From Cycas panzhihuaensis (lineage: Eukaryota; Cycadophyta): a DNA stretch of 64,000 bases. The notes under the pieces were generated by a model. The model worked only from the letters and a program-made list of their open reading frames with translations, made no database searches and had not been told where the DNA came from. Numbering within the stretch: the first letter of the stretch is position 1; each line of letters opens with the position of its first letter. The stretch lies in assembly GCA_023213395.1 (NCBI GenBank), contig CM041465.1:194873741-194937740 (forward strand). Direction: 5' to 3'. The translations under genes and the position numbers were made by a program. Of this stretch, positions 33,718 through 46,120 are shown in pieces.

Positions 33718-34140
33718 AAAATATTTAGAGTTTTTTATGCAATCCTATTTCCATACACATTCTGAAGAGCATTGTATGCTACTCATCTACTTTCATCGCT
33801 ACTTCTTCATACAGTTCTCTTTTGCCATAGGCAATTATAAGGATATTATAGGTGTATTCATTAAGTTGTAACCCTTGCTCTTTTTTCTTAATACTCTGCA
33901 TGATATTTGTTATCTCCCTCAAGCTGTTCAACTTCTATATATTTGTCAAACGATGCATAAACATCTCGATAGCCATTAACATCAAGTTGCAGATTTGATA
34001 ACAATGTTTCAAAGAAGAAAAGCATTCCCATTCTATTACTAAAGAAGAAAAGCAATTCCATTAAAATAAAATATAGAACACAAAATAACATCACAGGAAG
34101 TACCCAAAGCACTACATTCCTTGCTTTTTTCAATTGATTT
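33718..34140 (-). pseudogene. Host-like block in TRG-1: possible PPR-like and membrane segments
   Basis: On the minus strand 33888-34133 is open and starts with a hydrophobic stretch (V-L-W-V-L-P-V-M-L-F-C-V-L-Y-F-I-L). Further along it reads Y-A-S-F-D-K-Y-I-E-V-E-Q-L-E-G-D-N-K-Y-H. Just after, in another frame, L-N-E-Y-T-Y-N-I-L-I-I-A-Y-G-K resembles part of one pentatricopeptide repeat. None of this is retrotransposon-like. The assignment to a PPR gene rests on a single repeat and is weak. Confidence 0.3.
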
Positions 34141-34379
34141 TAGAATAGATTTGTCTATATTATATTCAACACAAATTGAAGAATTTGCTGAATTTATAAA
34201 TTAGCACAATCTTTGCTTCCTTTTTGCAAGAATACCACATAGAAGTCTCCTCTTCCTAGTGATTGGGTGAGTTACCCAGATAATACCCCCTATCATATAG
34301 ATTCTTTGTCATGTGTCAAACTTAATCCTGATCTATAATATCCCTCAGCAAAAATCACAAATCTAAAGCCTCTTCCAAG

Positions 34380-35560
34380 GCCTTTTGAAAAGTTGTTCTG
34401 GTATTAATACTTTTTCCCTTGAAGTTTTCCTCAAATTGAGATAGATCTGCTAAGGGATCCTCCATTGTATATGCTTCCCTGCAAGAAATCTTCAGCCACT
34501 AAAAAATAAATATTTTCAATGCATTCACCATAATCTCATTGTATAGAAAACGCAACATCCTCTACTCCGATTTGAAATCCCATAAAGCTGAGCAAGCTCT
34601 GAAAAAACCAGTATATAGGTAAAAACATACAGAAATCTTATGCTAAAGAAAAAGCTATTGGCAATGCCAATCCAACTAAAAGTGTCATATAATTAAAAGT
34701 CTTCAGCTATGGCCAATTCCCACATACAGAAAACCTAAGGAAAAAAAAAAAAAAACAACACATAACATAAAACACTATGCGCTAGAAGTGCACTAGTTTG
34801 ACCCTTCCATTTCTCCTTGCATGGCATTGGATATCACTTTTGTGTGCTCCCAAGAATGCTTTCTTCACTAGGCAATGCAAGACAGTACTGATTTTATCCC
34901 TGCATAACTCATCCATGGTAGTTCTAAGCTCCATGATATACAGGGATAAGGTTTTCAATAACCTAGATAAATGTCCTCCACTCTTTAAGCAATCCTTCAC
35001 AATCCACGTGCAGATATGGTGTGAAAAGTAAAGCCTCCTGAAATAGTAGAAACATTGCATAATATTCTCAGAAATGATAAGAAGAATGCGAGTCAGAACG
35101 TGCTAAAATACTCATGTGGTACTTCAATATTGAAACACTAATAGTGGGATCGCATAGCAATTGACAGGGCTATACATGAGAATTCTAGTTGTGTATGAGA
35201 CATTGTTGTGACTAGGACAACAAGAAGACAACTTAATATTCTGATAGAAACATCTCTGAAGCATACACAACCAAAGGTGGGAAGGTCTGGCTGAACTCAA
35301 AATCTATCTTTACAATTACATCTACACCCAAAGCATTCTCTTTGTGAGAAAAGTTCTTCCATAGACTGGACAAAGTGTATATCACTGCCTTCATTGTTCT
35401 CCTGTTCTCTATCTGTTTTGTCCTATCACAAGGGCTGCATTGGGTGCTTCGGCCAAAGCATTCTCTAGGGCCGTCTTCCATAGGAGGTAGAGCCAAAATC
35501 CATAGCAGGAGCACATACAAGTAGTGGTATTTACGTAGAACAACAGAATATTCTGCCTCG
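34380..35560 (-). pseudogene. Host-like block in TRG-1: unidentified coding-like segments
   Basis: Minus-strand segments look more coding-like than the surrounding AT-rich DNA. These are 35233-35520 (P-P-M-E-D-G-P-R-E-C-F-G, Cys-containing, 95 residues), 34782-35060 (M-E-L-R-T-T-M-D-E-L-C-R-D) and about 34390-34490 (E-D-P-L-A-D-L-S-Q-F-E-E-N-F). They lie in different frames with intervening AT-rich or T-rich tracts, which could be introns or decay. I do not recognise the protein. They are antisense to TRG-1 and end at a TA array. Confidence 0.3.
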
Positions 35561-35584
35561 CGCTGCTCTTTTTTTATTTTTTTT

Positions 35585-35587
<3 letters not shown>

Positions 35588-35650
<63 letters not shown>
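35588..35650. repeat. (TA)n microsatellite
   Basis: About 31 TA units, followed by an imperfect extension to about 35668. It marks the right-hand edge of the host-like block in TRG-1. Confidence 0.93.
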
Positions 35651-35651
<1 letters not shown>

Positions 35652-35799
35652 TATATATATAATATATACATGTGTATGCAATAAGTGTGCCCTTTGCCTT
35701 TTTTATTGATTCTCATTGATTTGATAATCGATTGTGGTAGTTTGATAACATTTTTACCGTGTGCATATCTGCACAATCTGCACAGCAGTGTCTGTTCTT

Positions 35800-37640
35800 A
35801 ACTTCAAACATTTTTTTATATATTTTTTTGTACAAAGTTAAAAAAATTAAATTTTATTTTATAACCTTTTAGATCTGGGGTTTTAAACTTTAAGCCCCTC
35901 TTAAATCTCAGCCCCCAATTCCATTTTACCTCCATATGACCGTTAAGTTTTACTAAAGGGGCTAATGAAAGTTATAAAACTCTTTTCCTTTTATTTTTTT
36001 ATTTTTACATAGGGTTACTGGAAAATGTTTACCATAACTCCTCACTGAGTCATCGGTTTCTGACGAAACCAATTTCATTGCATCATAAATTTTCTGTAAA
36101 TTAATTTTAACTGGTCATATGACCAATTTGGACTTGATTTAACCCCATTTCAGTCGATTTAAAGTCAATCAGTCATTTTTTGAGCCTCTTTTAAACTTTT
36201 TACCAAATCACTTCTTGAACTGATTATATTTTATTACCGGGTAACTATTTTCTACTTGGATTTATTCTACAGTGATCTATCATTAGTTTCTGACGAAACT
36301 AATTTCATTGCATCATAAATTTTTTGTAAATTAATTTCAACTGGTCATATGAACAATTTGGACTTGATTTGACCCCATTTCAGTCGATTTAAAGTCAATC
36401 AGTCATTTTTTGAGCCTCTTTTAAACTTTTTACCAAATCACTTCTTAAACTTATTATATTTTATTACCGTGTAACTATTTTCTACCTAGATCTATTCTAC
36501 AGTGATCTATGTGCAACAAACTTCATTACCCACCTTTTATTTTATTTTTTAGAATTCATGTTGATCATTATTTTAATCGTAAAAAATAGTGCTTTAGTAG
36601 TTTTCAACATTTTTTTAACATATTCACATAAAGGTACTTGTTGTTATTTTTACTATAACTTTTCTGTTTGACATCCAAAGTTAGTTCTGTCAATTTTTTT
36701 GGGAATTTGACTCATTCCCCTTTGATCTGACATAATTTTTTATATGTTTTAATGAATTTTTTCTTATTTTCAAAAGCGTCAAAGTTGAAGTACTTAATTA
36801 CCCTCTAACCTGCCATTTTTACACACACATATATATATATTTCTCAATTTTTTTTAGCTAAAATTATATTGAGTAGTCTTCTAAATAATATTTAATTATT
36901 TTTCATCATTTTATAAAGTTTTATTAATAATTTTTTGCTTTTTTGAGCTCCCTGCTCCCTTTAAGCCTCAAAAAAAGGCTTGTACCTTTAATTTATTAAA
37001 ACTTAATTTGTAGGAACCCATTTTTAAAATAGATAGTTCCATTAGATAGATATTTTATTAATCTTCATATTGGTGAAGTTTCATATTATTCTAATATCAT
37101 TTAGTATACTTTTGAAGCAACCAAACTTGAGGTTGTCCTCTAACCCTTCTTTTAAAAAGTTTCTTCATACTCCTTATCTTTCAAAGTAAAATATACATAT
37201 ATTTCAGTTTTTTTAGTATTATATATTATCATCAAGGATAAATATTTATTACATTTAGAGTTTATATTTATTCATTTAAAGAAAATCAAAAGGTTTAAGG
37301 ATTATTTTTTTTATCATCAAAGCTACATTTCATATTTGTATTTCTAAAAGAATCTTTATTACACTCAAACTTACTCTTATATTCATTTTATTTCAAAGTA
37401 TATCTAAAAGGTATATTTCAAAGATTATTCCAAAGGCATACATATATTGAAAGCATTTATTAGTATTGAAAAGTTTATTTCCTTATTGCATCTATAAAGG
37501 TTGCATTTAGTTCATTCATTTTAAAAGGGCATTATATCTCTTTTGAAGAGGATATTTAATATCATATAAGATATTATTAATATATTGAGTATTTTTTGAC
37601 TTGATAAAAGCACATACTTTTATGTATTAAAGTTTTTTGA
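35800..37640 (+). other. TRG-1 AT-rich internal region
   Basis: This non-coding stretch is homologous to TRG-2 28991-30487 in reverse complement. It contains the palindrome TGGTCATATGACCA (36112-36125) and a 230-bp tandem duplication. Several T-rich runs and TA clusters occur. The region between 35670 and 35800 is unassigned. Confidence 0.6.
36051..36510 (+). repeat. 230-bp tandem duplication in TRG-1
   Basis: The two units, 36051-36280 and 36281-36510, share nearly all their sequence (GTTTCTGACGAAAC, TTTCAGTCGATTTAAAGTC, TTATATTTTATTACCG). The palindrome is perfect only in the first unit. TRG-2 has a single unit, so this duplication is specific to TRG-1. Confidence 0.88.
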
Positions 37641-37647
37641 TAAAATG

Positions 37648-38140
37648 ACACAATTTCCTATATTCAATGGGTAAATTTTTTCACAATGGTACAAGACTAT
37701 GCAAGACTATTTTATTGAACATGATCTTTTGACATATCTGCAACATGAATGTGATCTTAGTATTAAAGAAAATTTTAGAAAAGATAATGAAGTTTTAGGA
37801 TTATTATTTTGTACTATTAATGATGATATTTTTTCAAAGGTTTTTAAATTAAATACTTCTAAATATGTTTGAGATGTATTGATTTCCACTTATGGGGGAG
37901 ATACCCTCCATGTATTTGATGATATTTTTGATGACCATGTGAGATAGGTGATAGAATAGGTGAATCATAATGACAACACCCATGAAGATTCAGATCAAAT
38001 GCAGGAACAACTTGCTATACGAGTACCTGATCCTCCATTTAAGGGGGAGAATGAATCATATGATATGATGAAGAATGAATCTTATGATATGACAGTTGTT
38101 CACAGTATAAAGACTATAAAAGACAAAGTTCAAGTTTAAA
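37648..38140 (+). pseudogene. TRG-1 gag (copia-type, short)
   Basis: It reads F-P-I-F-N-G then F-S-Q-W-Y-K-T-M-Q-D-Y-F-I-E-H-D-L, the copia gag N-terminus, followed by S-I-K-E-N-F-R-K-D-N-E-V-L-G-L-L-F and a region with E-N-E-S-Y-D-M repeats. Stops occur in the N-terminal part and near 37870 and 37945. It matches the gag of TRG-2 across its whole length, so a short gag-like gene is a shared part of the family. Confidence 0.6.
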
Positions 38141-38373
38141 GCCTTCTTAATGTTCCAGTTAATAAAGTTAAAATTACAATTATTCATCTACATTTGAATC
38201 AAGTTTCATCTACTTACAGTTTTTTTGCATCACTCCTTAGTAAAGAGATATATATTTTCAAGAAGATTGAAGCAAGTTGATAAAGATCAAAATTTTAATT
38301 TTTTTTTCAAATACAAGTTCCATAAGTTCAAGGAGAAGATACAAGTGTTCGTGATGACCATTAAAGGTGAGAA

Positions 38374-38868
38374 TGTTGGAGTTAATTGTCATCACTCCAT
38401 TACCACCTTCCAACCAAGATTGTACACCTCATCAACCTCAATTTATACATGTGGGTGCTCAACATGTGTAGGTAAGTTTAATGTTGATTTAAGTTAATTT
38501 GAGTTAGTTTTATTTGAGTTAATTTAACATTATTTTATTGTTTATTTAAATTTCAGGGATTAAGGAGTTTCCCTCCTCCTCAAAATTATAAATATTGAGG
38601 GGTGTGCAACCTTGGTGTCTTTAGACATTGCTCTCATTTGAGAAATTTGTAATGCTCACTTCTCACAATGGATTGAATATAGAAGTTTTATATGTTTATG
38701 CTACAATAATGTATTGATATATTGATCTATTGAAGATTTATTCCATGTTCTTCCCTGTTCTCCTGTAATTATTTTTCCAAAATTTGGTATCAGTGCTACT
38801 TAGGGATCTATTATTTTTTCCTTTATTTGGTATCAGAGCTACTTGGGGCTACATTCTACATTCCATTA
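38374..38868 (+). repeat. TRG-1 3' LTR
   Basis: It starts TGTTGGAGTTAATTGTC after an A/G-rich tract (ATTAAAGGTGAGAA, 38360-38373) and ends CCATTA before the ATTAG duplication. It includes the same 3' extension with two primer-site-like motifs as the 5' LTR. Because the extension sits inside the target duplication, it is LTR and not leader. Confidence 0.88.
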
Positions 38869-38873
38869 ATTAG

Positions 38874-39484
38874 TTATGCATATCATAACCTACTTTTGTT
38901 GCTTAATCTTTTGTAGAGTTGTACTATTGAAGGTTCCATAACTATAGAAACTACTATGGTCCCTTAGTTGGTGTCTTATCTGAAAGACCTTTCATCTTAT
39001 TCTAATATTGCTTAATAGTTGGCCTCTTCTAGGTCTTATGCTATTAATAAAGCCTTAGTATTACATATCACACAGGCTTTATTATGTGAAAAACCCCACC
39101 TTCTATAATGCCTCTATGGGTCTTATATATTCTTGTGTCTACTAATCCATTTCCTTTCTTATCATCCTTAGGGATGGGTCTTAATACAATGACTTGTAAT
39201 TGAGGTTTCCTTTTCCCTTACCTAATGGCATATTAATATTCCTTCCACATTTGGCCCTATCTAAGCCCCTTCACTCATAGTCCTTTAAGGTCTCCATCTT
39301 GGGTCTAGATTATTCAAGTGCATTGCATATAATATTTCCTCTTATGAGGTTTGGATCTACTCTAATGCTAAAATATATGATTCAAAATAGAATGTGCCAT
39401 TGGCCTTGAAATCCAAGATATTCTTGATTTAGGTCATAAGATAGATCTAATAGTAAAATTTATATGAAATACTAGGTGGCAATT
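38874..39484. other. AT-rich DNA right of TRG-1
   Basis: No gene was recognised. It continues the old sequence interrupted at 25662. Confidence 0.45.
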
Positions 39485-40345
39485 CATGGTATTACTACTA
39501 GAGTAGTTTAGATGGCTCTACCTAAGAACTTCAATGGTAGATTAAAGTGTAAGTAAGTAAATAACTAAGAGTATCTAGCTCATTTAACATCGTAATGTTA
39601 CTAGCCCAAATATTTGACAAGTACATTGAGGTTTAGTCTACATAATACTCTACCAAGACAACTTGCACAATAGTAGGGTTCCTATAACATGGATGACATG
39701 ATTTATAGGACTTCTCTCATCATAATAGAAAGAGAGAATATGTATTAATATAGTATATTTTGTTAATATAAAAATGACCTCTATGAAGGAAACTCCTAAA
39801 GGATCCTTATAAGAAGATATATCTATTATAATGCATAAAGGACTCATATAAGCCTAACTTATTATCTAACATTTATTCTATTTACATCTCCTCTTATCTT
39901 TTATATCTTTTCTCAAGAAAAGTATTCATTTCTAGAGATGCCTATTGGTTGTAACTTTTTCTTAGCCCTTAGTCTACTATATCAATATATTAATAGCTAA
40001 CATTCTTATCATCAATGCTTCTTGAAATAGATTCTTATTTATCTTAATTATAGTAGTTAACATCTTCATTTTATTTTCACTTAGAAGAATGGATCTTGTA
40101 GCTATATGCTATGTTTTGGGTCATAATCCTTATCTCAATCTCTACTAACTTTTAGTTGTTGATTGTCATCTTTATAATTGTTGGTCAATTTATTGCCAAT
40201 TGCAATTCTTATCATAGGTTTAGTCACCACTGCTAGTTGTAGGTTTATCTTTTCTCATTGGAATGGGATTTGGCCATTTCTTTGACCATCCAAACTCTAA
40301 TTATCAGTTTTCTTGTCATCTACCTAATTTTCTTTCAAGATCAAT
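39485..40345 (+). repeat. Dispersed repeat block Q, right copy
   Basis: This is the counterpart of 23970-24850 in the same orientation. It ends close to where the minus-strand integrase of Gypsy-2 begins. Confidence 0.55.
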
Positions 40346-40379
40346 CATACCACCATTTTATAAGATGTAACCAATTGGT

Positions 40380-43360
40380 CTAATGATTCTACTTATCTGT
40401 CATCAATCTTATCAAGTAGCCATTGAGACATTTATTGACTACCTTTATATACTAATCTATTTGCAAGTGGCAGGCCATGCTCATCATTAGTTTAGTGCCA
40501 TTCAATAAGAACATTTCCTTTCAGAAATTGGATGTGGACTTGGGATCATGATCATCGATTATTAATTTTAGGAACTAATATAACTTGTAAATGTCTTTGG
40601 TAAAGCATTCTATTATTTGCTTAGCCTTAAAATTTGACTAAATTTCTCAAAAGTGGGTACACTTGATTCATATATCCACAATGATAAAAATAATATTCTT
40701 CCCCTTTGAGTTTGGTATCTTGATAGTAAAGGCCATGGAGAAATCTTATCATTATTATTCTAAAACATGAAGAAGTCAATGTAACCTAGGAGACTTTAGG
40801 TTCTCTCCTTTCTATATATGGCATGTTTTATATTTAGATATAAATTTGATGATGATCTATCTCATTACCTTCCAAAAGAATGATTAGAAATGTTATGGTA
40901 TATTTTATCTATAAAATATGTCCTATTAATAGAGAGACATGATTTTCTTATAGTATTATGTCCTTAATCTTTAGAGTATAATATGAAGTATATTCTCCCC
41001 TTATGTTAGAGGATCCCACTTTTCCATCCCAATTGTTGCCTTATTTTTAATCCTATTTAAGTAATTATTGGATGTTTCTTAATCCCAATGTATTCTTCTT
41101 AAGTTTCCTTTATCCATTATCATATAATCATGATCATTACTTAGAGGGACAACCCTTCCTCTAATCTTGAAACCTAATCTACTACTATATTTTCCTTCCT
41201 CTTCTTATATATTATTTCAAAGTCCAAGGATTGAAGCTTACTTACCTATTTTTGTTATTTATAAAATAATATAGGTTTATTCAAGAGAAATTTATGGCTA
41301 TCATAATCTACTTTAGCTTGAAATTTATTTCCTAATAAGTATTACCTTAATTTACTCATGGTATACATAATAGAAAGCATCTCCTTATCATAAAAATACT
41401 TAAGTTTTGCATTTGTTTTGAACTTCCTTCTTTCAAATGCTATTGGCCTATTATATTGCACAATGATAACCCCTTTAACTTGACCTAAAGTATCACATTT
41501 TAATGTAAATAGCCTTGAGAAATTTAAAGTTTCAAGTGTAAGAGGAATAGACATATTCCATATAAGATATTATAAAGGGTGTTTTTGTTTGATCATTCCA
41601 TATAAAGACATTCATTTTAGTGATGTCTATTAGGGGAACCATTATGTGAGTTTAGCCCTTAACAAATTTCCTATAAAAACCAATTACACTTAGAAACCTT
41701 CTAATATTTAATGTGCTCTTAGGTATCAACCATTATAACATGGCTTTGATTTTCTTGAAGTCTACCTTCACCCCCTCTCATGAGATGATATACCCTAAGA
41801 ATTCTAGCCCTGGTTCTATAAATGAGCATTTTAAAATTTTGACAAAGAAGATATTATATTATAAGACAAAGAGGATTATTTTTATATGTTAGAGTTGATC
41901 TTGCCATTTCATGTTGTATATCAAAAAATCATCAAAGAAGACTAGAACAAATTTTTCTATATAAGATTTAAGTACTTAATTCATCATCACTTGAAAGGTC
42001 TCAGACATATTTATCACTTTGAAAGGCATTACTCTGTAATAACTTTCATGGGTTTAAAAAGTTATCTTTAAGGTATCTTCTTACCTTACCCTGACTTGAT
42101 GGTGTTATAAACTAAGGTTAATATTAGAAAAATACCTTTCTTTATGTAGCTCTCCTAATAAGTCATCTATTTAAGGAATGAAAAATTACTTTTTATGGTA
42201 ACCTTGTTTGGAGGTAGATAATCTATACACATCTAAAATGACTTATCCTTTTCAAGAACTAGTTCCATTAGAGCTACAAACAAATTCTTACTTAGGACAA
42301 TAGCACTTTGTTCTAGAAATTCCTATGTATATTCCTCAATCTTTGTCCTATGATAATAGGAGTGCCTGTAAGATTTGATATTAATAGTTGTAGTCCCTAG
42401 TTCCAACTCAAAAATGTGTTCCATCCCTCTTACTATTAGCAATTCTTATAGAAGGTTCTTAAAAAACTTGGGATACTAATCTAATATGGCTTATTTCTAT
42501 AAATAAACTATCTTTTCCTCTCATAGTAGAATGGTATAACAATTGACAATCCATCCTTATGGATGATTTATAAGGATCTTTTCCAAATAATGTGAAGAGA
42601 CTATTTGACTCATAAGTGTATTTGGTGCTTGAAACTTGTACCTTTCCCCTCTTTATTAAAAGATCATTAATATTTTATTAGAATTCATATGGAAAGTACC
42701 TAATATACAAAGCCACTACACTCTCAAGATACCTCTTAAAAGCATCACAAATATTAGAGACTTAAATGTATAATGATAAATGTTTACTTTCACTATAGTG
42801 TAGATGCCTCCACATGGCTTGGTTTTTCTCGTTGCAATTTCCACATGGAACTATTTATATGGTGCGATATGGAGCCCTACTTGTTTTATTATCTTTTGAT
42901 TTATAAAGTTATACATGCTAGCTCTATCAACAAAGATTAATATTTTAATGTTCTTTATATACCCCTTTAGGTTGAGTGTCTTTGGTGATGTAACAATTTT
43001 AGTCATGCCTCAAACCATTTGTCAGTGTTGTGACCATCTCTTCTTTATTTCCTTCCTCTTATGGTTCTTTTACAAGCTCTTTATTTCCCATTTCTTATTC
43101 ATCATCTATCATGAAAAGTTTTAGGTAGAAGTGGTCTTTACTTAATTATTCTTCACATTTGAAGTAGGTCCCTTTCTTTAGATGTTTAGATTGTGATGAT
43201 ATTATGAGCTTATTATCAATTATATTACTTTCCCTGGGTTCTATTATTCCTTCCATTCTAAGTAAGTATCTCTTATCAATTCCTTAATTTTTTACTAATT
43301 TGGGTGGCCCATATTAAAAATGCTTATCATTCATTCTTGCATAATCTTGCCTTCTTGAAG
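40380..43360 (-). pseudogene. Gypsy-2: decayed Ty3/gypsy pol
   Basis: Read on the minus strand, gypsy pol order is visible. Protease traces are at about 42700-42960. The reverse transcriptase start (M-C-I-D-Y) is near 42220, and its catalytic box reads F-F-D-D at about 41925-41940. RNase H is at 41340-41620, with R-P-I-A-F-E-R-R-K-F and Y-F-D-K-E-M-L. An integrase core is at about 40400-40830 (I-I-V-D-I, L-I-I-D-D-H-D-P-K, V-V-N-K-C-L-N-G-Y-L). Stops are very frequent, so it is old. No LTR pair could be assigned; blocks P and Q flank it and may belong to it. Confidence 0.75.
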
Positions 43361-44279
43361 TATAAAATTTAACTTTTATATTCCTTGTAAGAATTATGAC
43401 TTGTCTTAAATTATGTAACTAATAAGTGTTAAGCCTAAATAAATAAGTTCTTTAAGCCCTCTCGAACATTCTTCTAATAAGAACTTGTTTCCTAATTAGT
43501 TTGGGAGCATGATTTAGAGAACTTAGGACTCAATTATATATTGTTTACATTTGGATTCTCTATTATAACTTGGTTAGACATGTAGAGTAATTTTGATCCC
43601 ATGTCTCTTCATTTTATTTAGAGATAGACTTTGAGAAAAAACATCTATTTTAAATTGATAATATCTTCATGATCTTGTCTCCACCATTTGAACCAACATA
43701 AAACCTTATTACTTAAGTAGAGAGAGGTAAATAAGATTTTTTTCCCTTGCCAAACATTAAGGGATGTTAAAATAGATCTCTATTTTTATGAGCTATGATC
43801 TCACACCCCTACTCTTATCAAGGCTAAAAATATTAGTGTGTACTTTCACATTCTTAAGGCTATTGTTTTCTTATTTGTAGTGTTTTTTTCTACTCCTAAT
43901 TGTCCTTACCTTTTTGAAATGTTTCCCTTTATTCATAGTTATATTTCATTTGTTTAGACTTATTTGGGTCATAGTAATCCCTGAATTTTGGTCTCACTTT
44001 ATATCTAGTTTCTCTTTGATGTGATGTAAGGCTTATACTAGAGAAATTTGACCTGTTACAACCTTATCCACCCTCTTCTTAAGATCATGTTTTCCCTATG
44101 TATTTCATCATGGTGATAGTCCAAGTCTACTAATAGGGTTGCTAAAGAATTTATGAAATCTTGGATTTATAACATGTATTAATAGATTTCCTAAAATCTA
44201 GATTGCTCACTTATTAGGGATGATTTTCTAACTATTGCACTCTAATTTCTAGGTATAAAATTAATTTTTAGATTATTAA
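43361..44279. other. AT-rich DNA, probably decayed Gypsy-2 gag side
   Basis: No clear coding frame was found. By position it should hold the gag of the minus-strand Gypsy-2, but I could not recognise it. Confidence 0.35.
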
Positions 44280-44475
44280 AATTAAGAATAATATTGGAAA
44301 TAAGAATGAATTAAATGGAAAAAAGGATAGGAATGGAAATGGAAGCAAAAGGGAGTATTGGAATAGAAATAAAAATAGAGATAAAACAGGAATAGGGATA
44401 GAAATGGAAATAAAGACCAAAACAAAAATGGAAATGGGGACAAAAATGAAAGTGGAAGTAAAAATAAAGATCTAT
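44280..44475 (+). repeat. Purine-rich imperfect repeat (GGAAATR..)
   Basis: About 195 bases in which one strand is nearly all purine plus T, built from variants of GGAAATRGRAAT and AAAAATGGAAATGG. It has no open frame of note. It may be a degenerate minisatellite, or on the other strand a low-complexity coding linker of the Gypsy-2 gag. Confidence 0.6.
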
Positions 44476-44569
44476 AACATCTAATATTAGACTAGGAATG
44501 CCACTATTTTTTCCTATTTTTGTCTTGTTAAAACTATTTTTTAGGGTTGCAACTTGGCTTGTATACTAC

Positions 44570-44930
44570 TTAGGACAATCCCCTATTAGGTTTATATGCT
44601 TTCCTATTATTTGAGGGTAATTAATCTTAGAAAATTAAATAGCACATGAGTAAAACAATAGGAAATAATGAAAATACATTAGTAATAAAAAAAGTATAGT
44701 AGTAATAAATCAAGTATAATAATGAAATAAAGTATTATAGTAGCTATTTAAAATTGTAGGACTAAATAGATTAATGTCATATGTTAGAGCAATAATAAAC
44801 AAGTGCCTCAAATAACAAGTATCTCTCAATAGATTTTTCTCTATAATATTTACATAATTATCTATCATAAATGCTACCATTTTTGAGGTAAGATAACCTC
44901 CATAAATAAACCTTATTGTGAGCCATATCA
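44570..44930 (+). repeat. Dispersed repeat block P, right copy
   Basis: This is the counterpart of 4420-4800 in the same orientation (AAATAAAGTATTATAGTAG, CATATGTTAG, TTTTTGAGGTAA). Confidence 0.55.
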
Positions 44931-44934
44931 CATT

Positions 44935-46120
44935 AAAGATAATATAAGTAGCCCAATTTTGGCTAACTTACCAAGCCCCAAATTAGTGAAGTTAATAAAT
45001 AATTCTAGTTAACTTATATATGCTAGTTTTGATGTCATTTAAGAGCATGCTTGGCTGACCTCATCTTACCCTAGGTGCTGCCCACTATATATACTGGTTT
45101 TGGCTAGATTATTATGATTGTTATAGGTTTTAGACTTTAGGGTTAAGATCAACCTTTTTAGGAAATAGGTTTTGACTTATCTTAACTTTCTTTTTGTTTT
45201 CATTTCATAAAATTCTACTTATGTTTATTTATCTTATAAAATTATTATTTTATATTTCATCATTTTTAGTTGAGTTTCAGTAGTAAACATATCTAGGTCT
45301 TTATTCAGTTAGTGTTTATTTTTAAAGGATCTTATCTTGTATTACTTACAAGTATGAAGTACTTATATTTGAATAAGTGTGGCAAACCTTAGCCCTAGGG
45401 TTCTCTACAAGTGGTATTAGATTTAGATTTTGATTAACTATAGAAATTTATTTAAGGTTTAAAAAACAAGACTTCATCAAATAACCAAGGAAAAGAAAAA
45501 TGGTTCTAGAAACATCCAATGGCATCTAAATGGTTAATAAGATCTGGAAAGATACATAGAGAATAATAACCAATGATTCAGTAAATATTTGAAGGATGTT
45601 AATGAGAAATTAAACACCATGATGGATAACATAAGATAATTAATGATAAATATCAAATAGTTAGAGAAAATTAAGAAAAGTGAAAAAGCAAAAATAGAAG
45701 ACACTAGCACTAGTCACAATGATGAGGAATAAATAAAGGAAAGAATTAGAAACTATAGGAAAAGTAAAGACTAATAACAACTCATCTTTTACTATAACAT
45801 TAAAATTTCCACACACTTCTAAGAGGTGATGTTGACTCTGATGAATGGTTAACTAAAATTAATAACTCCTTCGAAACACTATAAATTTATAATGCCTAAG
45901 ATTGTATTAACAACATCATAGAACATCTAATTGGAATGATCTACCAATGGGCAACCGTATAGAGAACAAAAATGAAAAAGTAGTTTAATTCACCAAATTT
46001 ATTAAAATCTTTAGAGATAAAACCAAAGAAATATGGAATAACCCATACAAAGTATAACTAGTTCACTATTATTATTAGTAAGAATGGCCAAAGATTAAGA
46101 TATGGCACAAGTTAATACTT
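44935..46120 (+). mobile_element. Gypsy-3: LTR-like region, primer site and gag remnant
   Basis: A primer-site-like TGGTATTAGATTT is at 45412-45424, preceded by TCTACA, as at an LTR end. About 75 bases later a decayed frame (45498-46100) includes D-E-W-L-T-K-I-N-N-S-F-E (about 45835-45872), which resembles a Retrotrans_gag domain. The start of the LTR could not be fixed. Nothing of pol follows, so this is a 5' fragment. Confidence 0.45.
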
